This document shows, in pieces, positions 1 to 8,251 of a stretch of DNA of 64,000 nt. Made by a program: the position numbers and the translations under genes. Location of the stretch: positions 1,240,001-1,304,000 of the forward strand of contig NZ_BMTW01000001.1 of assembly GCF_014649875.1 (NCBI RefSeq), written 5' to 3'. The stretch is from Streptomyces rubiginosohelvolus (lineage in GTDB: Bacteria > Actinomycetota > Actinomycetes > Streptomycetales > Streptomycetaceae). Within the stretch, counting starts at the first letter, position 1. Every line of letters starts with the position of its first letter. The notes below the pieces were generated by a model, which saw only the letters and a list, made by a program, of their open reading frames with translations, was not told where the DNA came from and searched no databases.

Positions 1-1
1 G

Positions 2-937
2 GACCTCGACCCCCGGCACCGCGAGGTCGCCACCCGGCTCGGCTACGCCGCGAGCTACGCCCTCCCCCTGGCCGCCGAGGCGGCCGGCCGCCTCGGCGCG
101 GCGCTCTGGCTCTATGACGAACCGGCCGAGCCCGCCCAGAAGCAGCGCCATCTCGCCGGTCTCTACGCGCGCTACGCCACCGAGCACCTGGCCCGCCTGA
201 TCGAGCTGGAGCGCGCCCGGGCCGACGTCGCCGCCGTCGCCGAGGAGCTGCTGCCGAGTCGGCTCCCCCGGATCCCCGGCGTCCAGCTCGCCGCCCGGCA
301 CCGCACCGGACCCCGCGGCGGCGGCGACTGGTACGACGCGCTGCCGCTGCCCGACCGCACCCTCGGCCTCGCCGTCGGCTCCGTCGGCGGGTCAGGGCCG
401 AGCGCGATGGCCGCGATGGGCCGGCTCCGCGCCAGCCTGCGGGCGTACGCCGTGATGGAGGGCGAGGACCCCGTCGCCGTACTCTCCGACCTGGAACTGC
501 TGCTGCGGCTCACCGAACCCGCGCGGACCGCGACCGCCCTGTTCGCCTACTGCGAGCCCGCCGCCCGCAAGGTCGTGCTGGCCGGGGCCGGGCACACCCC
601 GCCGCTGATCCTCGGCGACCGGCGCTGCGAGTACGTCGAGACGACGCTCTCCGCCCCGCTCGGGATGCTCGCCTGCTGGGAGGCGCCGAGCGTGGAGTTC
701 AGCCCCGCCCCCGGCGAAACGGTGCTGCTCTACACGGACGGGCTGCTGCGCCGCACCGGGGACGCGATGGACCGCGCCTTCGCCCGGCTGCACTCCGCCG
801 CCGCTTCCGTACCGAAGGCGGGCCGGCACGATCCGGCGGCCGTGGCCGACCACGTCCTGCGCGCGATGCTCCCCGACGGCCTCGACCGGAGCGACTCCAC
901 CGAGGACGTCGTGATCCTCGCCGCCCACTTCGACTGA
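2..937 (+). CDS. GAF/SpoIIE-type PP2C phosphatase, 5'-truncated by window edge
   Basis: The frame is open from the first bases of the window, so the true start lies upstream; 311 residues are visible. The first ~70 residues look like the end of a GAF sensor domain. They lead through a charged helix (IELERARADVAAVAEELLP) into a SpoIIE/RsbU phosphatase domain with GGDWYD near residue 105 and YTDG near residue 245. Proteins of this class dephosphorylate anti-anti-sigma factors. The second metal-site motif, normally VGDVxGHG, reads VGSVGGSG, so the usual Asp is Ser. The terminal DD motif reads TEDVVIL. Catalysis may therefore be weak or lost. Family assignment is secure; activity is uncertain. 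Confidence 0.85.
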   Translation, partial: DLDPRHREVATRLGYAASYALPLAAEAAGRLGAALWLYDEPAEPAQKQRHLAGLYARYATEHLARLIELERARADVAAVAEELLPSRLPRIPGVQLAARHRTGPRGGGDWYDALPLPDRTLGLAVGSVGGSGPSAMAAMGRLRASLRAYAVMEGEDPVAVLSDLELLLRLTEPARTATALFAYCEPAARKVVLAGAGHTPPLILGDRRCEYVETTLSAPLGMLACWEAPSVEFSPAPGETVLLYTDGLLRRTGDAMDRAFARLHSAAASVPKAGRHDPAAVADHVLRAMLPDGLDRSDSTEDVVILAAHFD

Positions 938-1066
938 CGCCTCGGCCGCCCCCCGCGAAGGTCTCCCCGACGCTCTCTCCGGTAACAGGTCCTTCGGCCC
1001 TGGGCCCCCTTCCGTACGCCCGTACGATGGGTGATGGTCCAGTGTCGTATCAAGGAGAGACAAATC

Positions 1067-2548
1067 GTGTCTGAGGAGCTCATCCCGGAGACCCCGGAGC
1101 AGGAGACCGAAGAGAACGAAGCAGCGGAGGCGATCAAGCAGCGGAAGAACGGCCTCTACCCGGCCGTCTCCGACGAGCTCGCCGAGAACATGAAGTCGGG
1201 CTGGGCCGACACCGAGCTCCACGGCCTCCAGCCGATCCCCCAGGCCGAGCACACCGCGAACCGCCGCGCCGCGCTCTCCGCCCGCTTCCCCGGCGAGCGT
1301 CTGGTCATCCCCGCGGGCAACCTGAAGACCCGCTCCAACGACACCGAGTACGCCTTCCGCGCCTCCACCGAGTACGCGTACCTCACCGGTGACCAGACCC
1401 AGGACGGCGTCCTCGTCCTGGAGCCGACGGGCGACACCGGCCACGAGGCCACCCTCTACCTGCTGCCGCGCTCCAACCGCGAGAACGGCGAGTTCTGGCT
1501 CGACGGCCAGGGCGAGCTGTGGGTCGGCCGCCGCAACTCCCTCACCGAGGCCGAGCAGCTGCTGGGCATCCCCGCGAAGGACGTCCGCGAGCTGCCCGCC
1601 GCGCTGGCCGAGGCCACCGGCCCCGTCCGGAACGTGCGCGGCCACGACGCGTCCATCGAGGCCGCCCTCACCGACAAGGTCACCGCGGAGCGCGACGAGG
1701 AGCTGCGCGTTTACCTCTCCGAGGCCCGCCTGGTGAAGGACGCCTTCGAGATCGCCGAGCTGCAGAAGGCGTGCGACGCCACCGCGCGCGGCTTCGAGGA
1801 CGTCGTGAAGAGCCTCGACAAGGCCGAGGCGACCAGCGAGCGCTTCATCGAGGGCACGTTCTTCCTGCGCGCCCGCATCGAGGGCAACGACATCGGCTAC
1901 GGCTCGATCTGCGCCGCGGGGCCGCACGCCACCACCCTGCACTGGGTCCGCAACGACGGCGCGGTCCGCGCGGGCGAGCTGCTGCTCCTCGACGCCGGGG
2001 TCGAGACCAACGACCTCTACACCGCCGACGTGACGCGCACCCTGCCGATCAACGGCACGTTCTCGCCGCTCCAGCGCAAGATCTACGACGCGGTGTACGA
2101 GGCCCAGGAGGCGGGCATCGCCGCCGTGAAGCCCGGCGCCGACTACCGCGACTTCCACGACGCCGCGCAGCGCGTGCTCGCCGAGAAGCTCGTCGAGTGG
2201 GGTCTGCTCGGCGACCTGTCCGTGGACAAGGTCCTGGAGCTGGGTCTCCAGCGCCGCTGGACCCTGCACGGCACCGGCCACATGCTCGGCATGGACGTCC
2301 ACGACTGCGCCGCCGCGCGCACCGAGACGTACGTCAACGGCACGCTGGAGCCGGGCGTCTGCCTGACGGTCGAGCCCGGTCTGTACTTCCAGGCCGACGA
2401 CCTGACCGTGCCCGAGGAGTACCGGGGCATCGGCGTCCGGATCGAGGACGACATCCTCGTCACCGAGGACGGCAACCGGAACCTCTCCGACTCGCTGCCG
2501 CGCCGGGCGGACGAGGTCGAGGCCTGGATGGCACAGCTGAAGGGCTGA
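1067..2548 (+). CDS. pepP: Xaa-Pro aminopeptidase (aminopeptidase P, M24B)
   Basis: Cytosolic metallopeptidase removing an N-terminal residue preceding proline; 493 aa. The GTG at 1067 is chosen because AAGGAG lies at 1052-1057, nine bases upstream; a longer frame from 1031 lacks such a site. An N-terminal AMP_N domain (FPGERLVIPAGNLKTRSNDTE) precedes the pita-bread catalytic domain. Metal ligands are visible as LLLDAGVETNDLYTADVTRT (two Asp), HGTGHMLGMDVHD (His) and LTVEPGLYF plus GVRIEDD (two Glu). All catalytic residues expected for M24B appear present. It is probably monocistronic, facing a convergent ATPase gene. Streptomyces often carry two pepP paralogues; which one this is cannot be told here. 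Confidence 0.95.
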   Translation: MSEELIPETPEQETEENEAAEAIKQRKNGLYPAVSDELAENMKSGWADTELHGLQPIPQAEHTANRRAALSARFPGERLVIPAGNLKTRSNDTEYAFRASTEYAYLTGDQTQDGVLVLEPTGDTGHEATLYLLPRSNRENGEFWLDGQGELWVGRRNSLTEAEQLLGIPAKDVRELPAALAEATGPVRNVRGHDASIEAALTDKVTAERDEELRVYLSEARLVKDAFEIAELQKACDATARGFEDVVKSLDKAEATSERFIEGTFFLRARIEGNDIGYGSICAAGPHATTLHWVRNDGAVRAGELLLLDAGVETNDLYTADVTRTLPINGTFSPLQRKIYDAVYEAQEAGIAAVKPGADYRDFHDAAQRVLAEKLVEWGLLGDLSVDKVLELGLQRRWTLHGTGHMLGMDVHDCAAARTETYVNGTLEPGVCLTVEPGLYFQADDLTVPEEYRGIGVRIEDDILVTEDGNRNLSDSLPRRADEVEAWMAQLKG

Positions 2549-2584
2549 CCCTCCCGTACGACACGCGCCGGGGCGCGCCGCTCA

Positions 2585-3079
2585 CTACACCGTGAGCAGC
2601 GCGCCCTCGCGCCATTTCAGGACCTTGTCGAAGCTCACCACCGCGCCGTGGCCCGGCCGGTTGCCGAACTGCACGTGGTCGGAGAGCTGCTGGATCAGAT
2701 CGAGGCCCCGGCCGTTCTCGGCATCGGCATCGGCCTGAGGGGAATGCGCGGCTGGGCGAAGCGCGCGGCGGACCGGAAATCCCGGCCCCGAGTCACTGAC
2801 TTCGATACGGCATTTCTCGCCGTCCAGATAGGCCGTGACCCGGTACTGCCCGGAGTCCGCGGAAGGGCGTCCGGTCCCGGAATCCCCGGGCTCCCCGAGC
2901 ACCGTCCGGTCGCCGCCGTGCTCGACGGCGTTCGCACAGGCTTCGCTGAGCGCGACCGACAGGTCGAAGGAGATGTCCGGATCCACCCCCGCGGTTTCCA
3001 TGGTGCCGAGCAGAAAACGACGGGCGAGCGGAACGCTCGCAGCTTCGCGCCGCAAATGGAGAGACCACCAGATGCTCAT
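2585..3079 (-). CDS. RsbW-like ATP-binding protein (HATPase_c_2)
   Basis: A 164-aa protein with the anti-sigma-factor/serine kinase ATPase fold. The N box is visible as SVALSEACANAVEHGG and the G1 box as VSDSGPGFP; a final segment reads ENGRGLDLIQQLSDHV. Such proteins bind ATP and usually sequester a sigma factor or phosphorylate an anti-sigma antagonist. No sigma or anti-sigma-antagonist gene is adjacent, but a SpoIIE-type phosphatase lies 2 kb away on the other strand, the kind of enzyme that would oppose it. The ATG has a good GGAGG 8 bases upstream. The target is unknown. Confidence 0.85.
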   Translation of the reverse strand: MSIWWSLHLRREAASVPLARRFLLGTMETAGVDPDISFDLSVALSEACANAVEHGGDRTVLGEPGDSGTGRPSADSGQYRVTAYLDGEKCRIEVSDSGPGFPVRRALRPAAHSPQADADAENGRGLDLIQQLSDHVQFGNRPGHGAVVSFDKVLKWREGALLTV

Positions 3080-3104
3080 CTTTCAGCCTCCTGGCTGCGG
3101 CTCG

Positions 3105-3118
3105 ACGTATCGATACGT
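3105..3118. promoter_or_regulatory. 14-bp perfect palindrome, candidate operator
   Basis: ACGTATCGATACGT is a perfect palindrome 26 bases upstream of the RsbW-like gene start, in the 293-bp divergent gap before the membrane-protein gene. It is AT-richer than its surroundings. Its position suggests a repressor site or promoter element, but I do not recognise the binding protein. Confidence 0.4.
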
Positions 3119-3372
3119 ATTGCCGCCCCCGGCACTTCGTAAGCACGGATCGGGTGGGAGAGCCCTCGTTCGGCGGATATGGATATTCGGCCGCCCGGTG
3201 TATGGGCCGGCCCGTTCGCAGGTCACCGGGGGCGCATTCGCGGTACCCGAAGTGCGCCCACCGGTTCGTACATCCCCCGCGAACAGGCGCAACAAGCACG
3301 GTTGGGGACGGAGGCTGATCTTCCGGACCTGCCGTACGGGGCACGGGGGTGCAGTGCGATGATGTCCCGGCC

Positions 3373-4242
3373 ATGTCCACGCCTCTCGCACGCGCCGGAG
3401 CCGGTCTGCGGCTCATGAGGGCCGCGGTGTTCACCGCGGTCTGCGTCGTGCTGTCCGCGGCCGGACACATGCTCGCCGCCGGTACGGCGGTCCCCGCGTG
3501 GACCCTGCTCGCCGGATTCCTCGGCGTCTTCGCCGTCGCCGCCCTCCTCGCCGGACGGGAACGCTCCCTTCCGGGCATCGTGGGCGCATTGGCCGGCGGT
3601 CAGATCCTCCTGCACGTGCTCTTCGCGTACGGCAGCCATGGCAGCACCCCGGTCGGCACCGCCGGGACCACAAGCGGCGACAACCCGCTCATCCGGTTCG
3701 CCTCCGGGCTCGTGTGCGGCGAAGGACCGGCCCGGCTGAACGCGGCCGAAGCCCACCGCATCGTCTCCTCGGCGGGCATCGACCCGTCGACGCTCCCGGG
3801 GGGCCACGGCCATCCCGGGACGGGCGGGGCGTCCGGAGCGGCCCAGGCCGCCGCGTCGGCGGGAGGGGACGGGGCCTCGGGCATCGCGCAGGTCTGCGCC
3901 GCGGTCACCGCGATGCTGCCGAGCCTGCCGATGTTCCTGGCGCACGTCCTCGTCGCGCTCGCCACCGGCTGGCTGCTGCGCCGCGGCGAGATCGCCCTCT
4001 TCGCACTGGCCCGGCTCTCCGCCCACAGCGCCCAGGCGCTGGCGGCCGGGGCCCGGCTCCGGTCCCTGCGCGCCGCGCTCGCCCTCGTCCGCGCGCTGCG
4101 GGCCGGGGAGCGGGAGCAGCTGGTGGCCGGACCGCGCGCTCCGCGTCACGGCGACGACGTCCCCCTGCCGACCGCCGGGGATCCTCTGCAGCACCTGGTG
4201 ATCAGGCGCGGGCCGCCGGCCCCGTACGCCCTCGCAGCCTGA
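3373..4242 (+). CDS. Four-helix membrane protein of unknown function
   Basis: 289 aa, starting at ATG 3373 (MSTPLARAGAG). Three hydrophobic segments lie at about residues 10-32, 37-57 and 63-82, and a fourth at about 180-200. Between them is a long Gly/Ala/Ser-rich loop with two cysteines (GLVCGEG and AQVCAAV). The C-terminal ~80 residues are Ala/Arg-rich and presumably cytoplasmic. I do not recognise the family. It is directly upstream of, and co-oriented with, the copper operon, with a 148-bp gap, so a copper-related role is possible but rests on position only. The scattered His residues (GQILLHV, GSHGS) are not a clear metal motif. Confidence 0.7.
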   Translation: MSTPLARAGAGLRLMRAAVFTAVCVVLSAAGHMLAAGTAVPAWTLLAGFLGVFAVAALLAGRERSLPGIVGALAGGQILLHVLFAYGSHGSTPVGTAGTTSGDNPLIRFASGLVCGEGPARLNAAEAHRIVSSAGIDPSTLPGGHGHPGTGGASGAAQAAASAGGDGASGIAQVCAAVTAMLPSLPMFLAHVLVALATGWLLRRGEIALFALARLSAHSAQALAAGARLRSLRAALALVRALRAGEREQLVAGPRAPRHGDDVPLPTAGDPLQHLVIRRGPPAPYALAA

Positions 4243-4390
4243 CGCGACGCCTCCACCGGGCCCGCGGACGCTCGCGCACATCCCTGTGCGCGCGACCCTC
4301 CGCACGGAACCGCACCCCGAGGTGTCGTGATGCCGTCGCGCATCCGCGCGCCGGACCACCGTGTTCCGTTTCCCTGTGGAGATTCCTGCC

Positions 4391-5155
4391 ATGAAGCTTT
4401 CCCGTATCGCCCTCGCCGGCGGCGTCGCCGCGTCCACCGTCCTGCTGATCGCCGGCCCGGCCGCCGCGCATGTCAGCGTCCAGCCGGTGGGCGAGGCCGC
4501 CAAGGGCGGATACGCCACGCTCAACTTCAAGGTCCCCAACGAGCGCGACCAGGCCTCGACGGTGAAGCTCGAAGTCAACTTCCCGGCCGACCACCCGCTC
4601 TCCTCCGTCACCCCGCAGGCCGTCCCCGGCTGGGACATCAAGATCGACAAGAGCAAGCTCGACAAGCCCCTCGAAGTGCACGGCAAGAAGATCACCGAGG
4701 CCGTCTCCAAGGTGACCTGGACCGCGGACGACAGCGAGATCGCCCCCGGCTACTTCCAGCAGTTCCCGGTCTCCGTCGGCGCGCTCCCCGAGGACGCCGA
4801 CCAGCTCGTCTTCAAGGCGATCCAGACGTACGACAACAAGGAAGTCGTCCGCTGGATCGAGGAGCCCACCGAGGGCGGCGAGGAGCCCGACAGCCCCGCC
4901 CCGGTCCTGAAGCTGTCCGCCGCCGCCGACGACCACCACGGCGGTGGCGCGGCCGACGACGCCAAGAAGGCCGACGCCAAGGACGGCGACGACCACAAGG
5001 CCGCCGACACCGCCGCGTCGACCAAGGAGACCCACGCCGCCGCGTCCTCCTCCTCCAGCGACACCACCGCCCGCACCCTGGGCATCATCGGCATCGTCAT
5101 CGGTGTCGCCGGTGTCGCGTTCGGCGTGCTCGCCGGACGCCGCCGCTCGGCCTGA
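4391..5155 (+). CDS. YcnI-type copper-binding protein (DUF1775)
   Basis: Secreted, membrane-anchored copper protein of 254 aa. The signal peptide ends AGPAAAH, leaving His as the first mature residue in HVSVQPVG. In B. subtilis YcnI the N-terminal His forms a mono-histidine copper brace. The DUF1775 domain spans about residues 27-165. A low-complexity linker rich in Asp, His, Lys and Ser follows (DDHHGGG, DGDDHK), then a transmembrane helix (LGIIGIVIGVAGVAFGVLAG) and a basic end. The start at 4391 is the only one that gives a proper signal peptide. It heads the copper-trafficking operon, 44 bp before sco. Confidence 0.9.
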   Translation: MKLSRIALAGGVAASTVLLIAGPAAAHVSVQPVGEAAKGGYATLNFKVPNERDQASTVKLEVNFPADHPLSSVTPQAVPGWDIKIDKSKLDKPLEVHGKKITEAVSKVTWTADDSEIAPGYFQQFPVSVGALPEDADQLVFKAIQTYDNKEVVRWIEEPTEGGEEPDSPAPVLKLSAAADDHHGGGAADDAKKADAKDGDDHKAADTAASTKETHAAASSSSSDTTARTLGIIGIVIGVAGVAFGVLAGRRRSA

Positions 5156-5199
5156 CCGGCCGGTTCCCTCACCCGCACCACGTTCAGGACATCTCTTTC

Positions 5200-5859
5200 A
5201 TGCGCAACAAAAAAGCAGTGACGGCCGTGGCGTTCGCCGCCGCGGCCGCACTGGCCCTCTCCGCCTGCGGCTCCGGTGACGACAAGACGGGCTCCTCGGC
5301 GATCGCCGACGTCAGCGCCGCGCCGAAGGACAAGGCCGCGACCGTCCTCGACCAGCCGTTCACCAAGCCGAACCTCGTCCTCACCGACACGAACGGCAAG
5401 GAGTACGACCTCCGCGAGGCGACCAAGGGCAAGCCGACGCTCATCTACTTCGGCTACACCAACTGCCCCGACGTCTGCCCGCTGACCATGAGCAACATCT
5501 CCCTCGCCAAGCGGGAGCTGCCCAAGGCCGACCAGGACAAGCTCCAGGTCGTCTTCGTCACCACCGACCCCGAGCGCGACACCCCCGCCTCGCTCGGCAA
5601 GTGGCTCTCCGCCCAGGACCCCACCTTCACCGGCCTCACCGGCGACTTCCCGACCATCCAGGCCGGGGCGCGGCAGATCGGCATCGGCATCGACGCGCCG
5701 AAGAAGGAGAAGGACGGGACCGTCGTGTCGATGCACGGCGCCCAGGTCATCGCCTTCTCCCCGAAGACGGACGAGGGGTACGTGCTCTACGGCGAGGACA
5801 CCTCCGCCGAGGAGTACACCAAGGACCTCCCCAAGCTGATCAAGGGGGAGGCGCCGTGA
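5200..5859 (+). CDS. sco: Sco1/SenC copper metallochaperone lipoprotein
   Basis: 219 aa. A lipobox (LALSACGS, Cys about residue 25) indicates export and membrane anchoring. The thioredoxin-like domain has the copper-binding CxxxC in GYTNCPDVCPL and the distal His in SMHGAQVIAF. Sco delivers copper to the CuA site of cytochrome c oxidase; in S. lividans the orthologue also passes copper to other extracellular cuproenzymes and is needed for development. The start follows the signal peptide (MRNKKAVTAV). Its stop overlaps the next start by 4 bp (GTGA), indicating translational coupling. Confidence 0.93.
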   Translation: MRNKKAVTAVAFAAAAALALSACGSGDDKTGSSAIADVSAAPKDKAATVLDQPFTKPNLVLTDTNGKEYDLREATKGKPTLIYFGYTNCPDVCPLTMSNISLAKRELPKADQDKLQVVFVTTDPERDTPASLGKWLSAQDPTFTGLTGDFPTIQAGARQIGIGIDAPKKEKDGTVVSMHGAQVIAFSPKTDEGYVLYGEDTSAEEYTKDLPKLIKGEAP

Positions 5860-6317
5860 ACCGCCGCCGCACGGCTCTCGCCGGCGTCCTCGCCCTCACC
5901 ACCGGGCTGACGCTGGCCGGGTGCTCGTCGGACAGCGGGTCGGGCGGCGAGCCGGAGCTCAAGGTCGTCGGCGCCTTCATGCCGCAGCCCGTCAGCGACA
6001 TGGCCGCCGGTTTCCTCGTCGTACAGAACAGCGGCGGCACCGCGGACCGGCTCACCTCGGTGACCAGCCCGCTCTCCGACGACGTCACGATCCACGAGAC
6101 GAAGGACCAGAAGATGCGGGAGGTCTCGTCCTTCGAGGTGCCCGCGAACGGCGAGCTCGATCTCGAACGCGGTGGCAACCACATCATGTTCATGAAGCTC
6201 AAGCAGAAGCCCCAGCAGGGCGAGAAGGTCTCCGTCGAGCTGCACTTCGAGAAGGCCGACCCCATCACGGTCGACCTGCCGGTGAAGGAAACCACCCACA
6301 ACCCGAAGAAGCAGTGA
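5856..6317 (+). CDS. ecuC: PCu(A)C extracellular copper chaperone (ECuC-like)
   Basis: 153-aa lipoprotein (lipobox LTLAGCSS). The PCuAC copper motif is visible: His in TIHETKD, Met in QKMREV, then His and Met in GGNHIMFMKL. These ligands bind Cu(I)/Cu(II) outside the membrane and hand copper to Sco. The GTG at 5856 overlaps the sco stop. The gene corresponds in position to the ECuC chaperone described in S. lividans; that link is from memory of the gene order, not computed. Confidence 0.9.
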   Translation: MNRRRTALAGVLALTTGLTLAGCSSDSGSGGEPELKVVGAFMPQPVSDMAAGFLVVQNSGGTADRLTSVTSPLSDDVTIHETKDQKMREVSSFEVPANGELDLERGGNHIMFMKLKQKPQQGEKVSVELHFEKADPITVDLPVKETTHNPKKQ

Positions 6318-6330
6318 GGGACTGAATCCG

Positions 6331-8247
6331 ATGTCTGCCACCGCCCCGCACGCGGGACCGTCCCCGATACGTCGGCCCCTCGCCGCCGCCGCGCTCCTCA
6401 CCGCCCTCGTCAGCCTGGTCTTCGGGCTGCTGCTGGCAGGCGCGGGCCCGGCGTCGGCGCACGCCGCCCTCACCGGGAGCGACCCGGCGGACGGGGCGGT
6501 GGTGGACACCGCGCCCAAGGAGGTCACCCTCAGCTTCTCCGAGGCGATCGCCGTGGGCGACGACTCCATCCGGGTCCTCGACCCGAGCGGCAAGCGCGCC
6601 GACACCGACGCCGAGCCGAAGGACCTGTCCGAGGGCTCCACCGTCCGCTACGGCGTAGCGCTCCACTCCGGGCTGCCGGACGGCACCTACACGGTGGCCT
6701 GGCAGGCGATCTCCGCCGACAGCCACCCGATCTCCGGCGCGTTCACGTTCTCCATCGGCGCCCCTTCCGACACCACCGTCGCCCTGCCCTCCCAGGAGGC
6801 GGGCGGCGGCCCGGTCGGCGTCGTCTACGACATCGCGCGCTACGCGGCGTACGGCGGATTCGTCCTGCTCGTCGGCGGCAGCGCGTTCGTCCTGGTCTGC
6901 TGGCGGGGCGGCGCGACCGCCCTGCCGATGCAGCGGCTCGTGGTCCGCGGCTGGCTCACCCTGACCGCGGCGACCCTGGTCATGCTGCTGCTGCGCAACC
7001 CGTACACCGGCAGCGGGAAGTTCGCCGACGCCATCGACCTCGCCGGACTCCAGTCCGTCCTGGACACCAAGCCCGGCGCCGCCCTCGTCTCCCGGCTGCT
7101 GCTGCTCGGGGCCGCCGCCCTGTTCATCGCCGTGCTGTTCGGTACGTACGCCCGGCGCGAGGACGAACGCGAGAAGAAGGACCTCACCTTCGGGCTCGCC
7201 GTCGGGGGCGGGGTCGTCGCGACGGGCATCGCCGCCACCTGGGCCATGTCCGAGCACGCCTCGACCGGCATCCAGGCGAACATCGCCATGCCGGTGGACG
7301 TCCTCCACCTGCTGGCCGTCGCCGCCTGGCTCGGCGGACTCGCCTCGCTGCTGGTCGCGCTGTACCGGACGCCGGACATCGGGAGCGCGGCCGTCCGGCG
7401 GTTCTCCGCGGTCGCGTTCGGCAGTGTCGTGGTCCTGGCGGCGACCGGGATCTACCAGTCCTGGCGGCAGGTCGGCTCCTGGTCGGCGCTGACCGGTACG
7501 CGCTACGGGCAACTGCTCATCCTCAAGGTGGCGCTGATCGCCGTCCTGCTGGCGGTGGCCTGGTTCTCCCGGCGCTGGACGGGACGGCTGACGGACTCGG
7601 CGGTGGCTTCGCAAGACGCTTCCGAGGAGGAGCCCGAATCCGAGTCCGAGCCCGAAAGCGTCTCGGCCGACCCCGAGCGCGCCGCGCAACTGGCGCGTCA
7701 GCGGGCCGCCCTGACCGCGACGAAGAAGAAGCGGATACGGGACGCCGACCCGCAGCGCTCCGGACTGCGCCGCTCGGTCCTGGCCGAGGCCGCCGTCGCC
7801 GTCGTCCTGCTGGCCGTCACCACCATGCTGACGTCGACCGAGCCGGGCCGTACGGAGGAGGAGGCCGCGGGCGGCACCCCGTCCGCGAGCGCTCCCGCAG
7901 CCGGCGGCCCGGTCAACCTGAAGATGCCGTTCGACACCGGCGGCCAGAACGGCAAGGGCACCGTCCGCATCGACATCGAGCCCGGCCGCACCGGCTCCAA
8001 CGATCTGCACGTGTGGATCGACGGCAGCGACGGCAAGCCCATGGACGTCCCCGAGCTGAAGCTGGCCCTCACCCTGGAGTCGAAGGACATCGGCCCGCTG
8101 CCGGTCGTCCCGGACCGGCTGGCCGAGGGGCACTGGTCGGCGAGTGCTGTACAGATTCCAATGGCCGGGGACTGGAAGATCGACGTGACGGTACGGACGT
8201 CGGACATCGACCAGGTCACCATCGACAAGAACGCGAAGATCGGCTGA
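6331..8247 (+). CDS. CopC-CopD fusion copper transporter with C-terminal YtkA-like domain
   Basis: 638 aa, YcnJ-type. A signal peptide ends at ASAHAAL, so mature CopC begins at or near His. The CopC beta-barrel spans about residues 44-155. A CopD membrane domain of about eight helices follows (~165-420), then an acidic loop and another helix (~480-500). The last ~110 residues from VNLKMPFDT form a YtkA-like extracellular domain. The protein likely imports or relays copper across the membrane. It lies 13 bp downstream of the PCuAC gene and 4 bp upstream of dtpA. Confidence 0.9.
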   Translation: MSATAPHAGPSPIRRPLAAAALLTALVSLVFGLLLAGAGPASAHAALTGSDPADGAVVDTAPKEVTLSFSEAIAVGDDSIRVLDPSGKRADTDAEPKDLSEGSTVRYGVALHSGLPDGTYTVAWQAISADSHPISGAFTFSIGAPSDTTVALPSQEAGGGPVGVVYDIARYAAYGGFVLLVGGSAFVLVCWRGGATALPMQRLVVRGWLTLTAATLVMLLLRNPYTGSGKFADAIDLAGLQSVLDTKPGAALVSRLLLLGAAALFIAVLFGTYARREDEREKKDLTFGLAVGGGVVATGIAATWAMSEHASTGIQANIAMPVDVLHLLAVAAWLGGLASLLVALYRTPDIGSAAVRRFSAVAFGSVVVLAATGIYQSWRQVGSWSALTGTRYGQLLILKVALIAVLLAVAWFSRRWTGRLTDSAVASQDASEEEPESESEPESVSADPERAAQLARQRAALTATKKKRIRDADPQRSGLRRSVLAEAAVAVVLLAVTTMLTSTEPGRTEEEAAGGTPSASAPAAGGPVNLKMPFDTGGQNGKGTVRIDIEPGRTGSNDLHVWIDGSDGKPMDVPELKLALTLESKDIGPLPVVPDRLAEGHWSASAVQIPMAGDWKIDVTVRTSDIDQVTIDKNAKIG

Positions 8248-8251
8248 GCAC

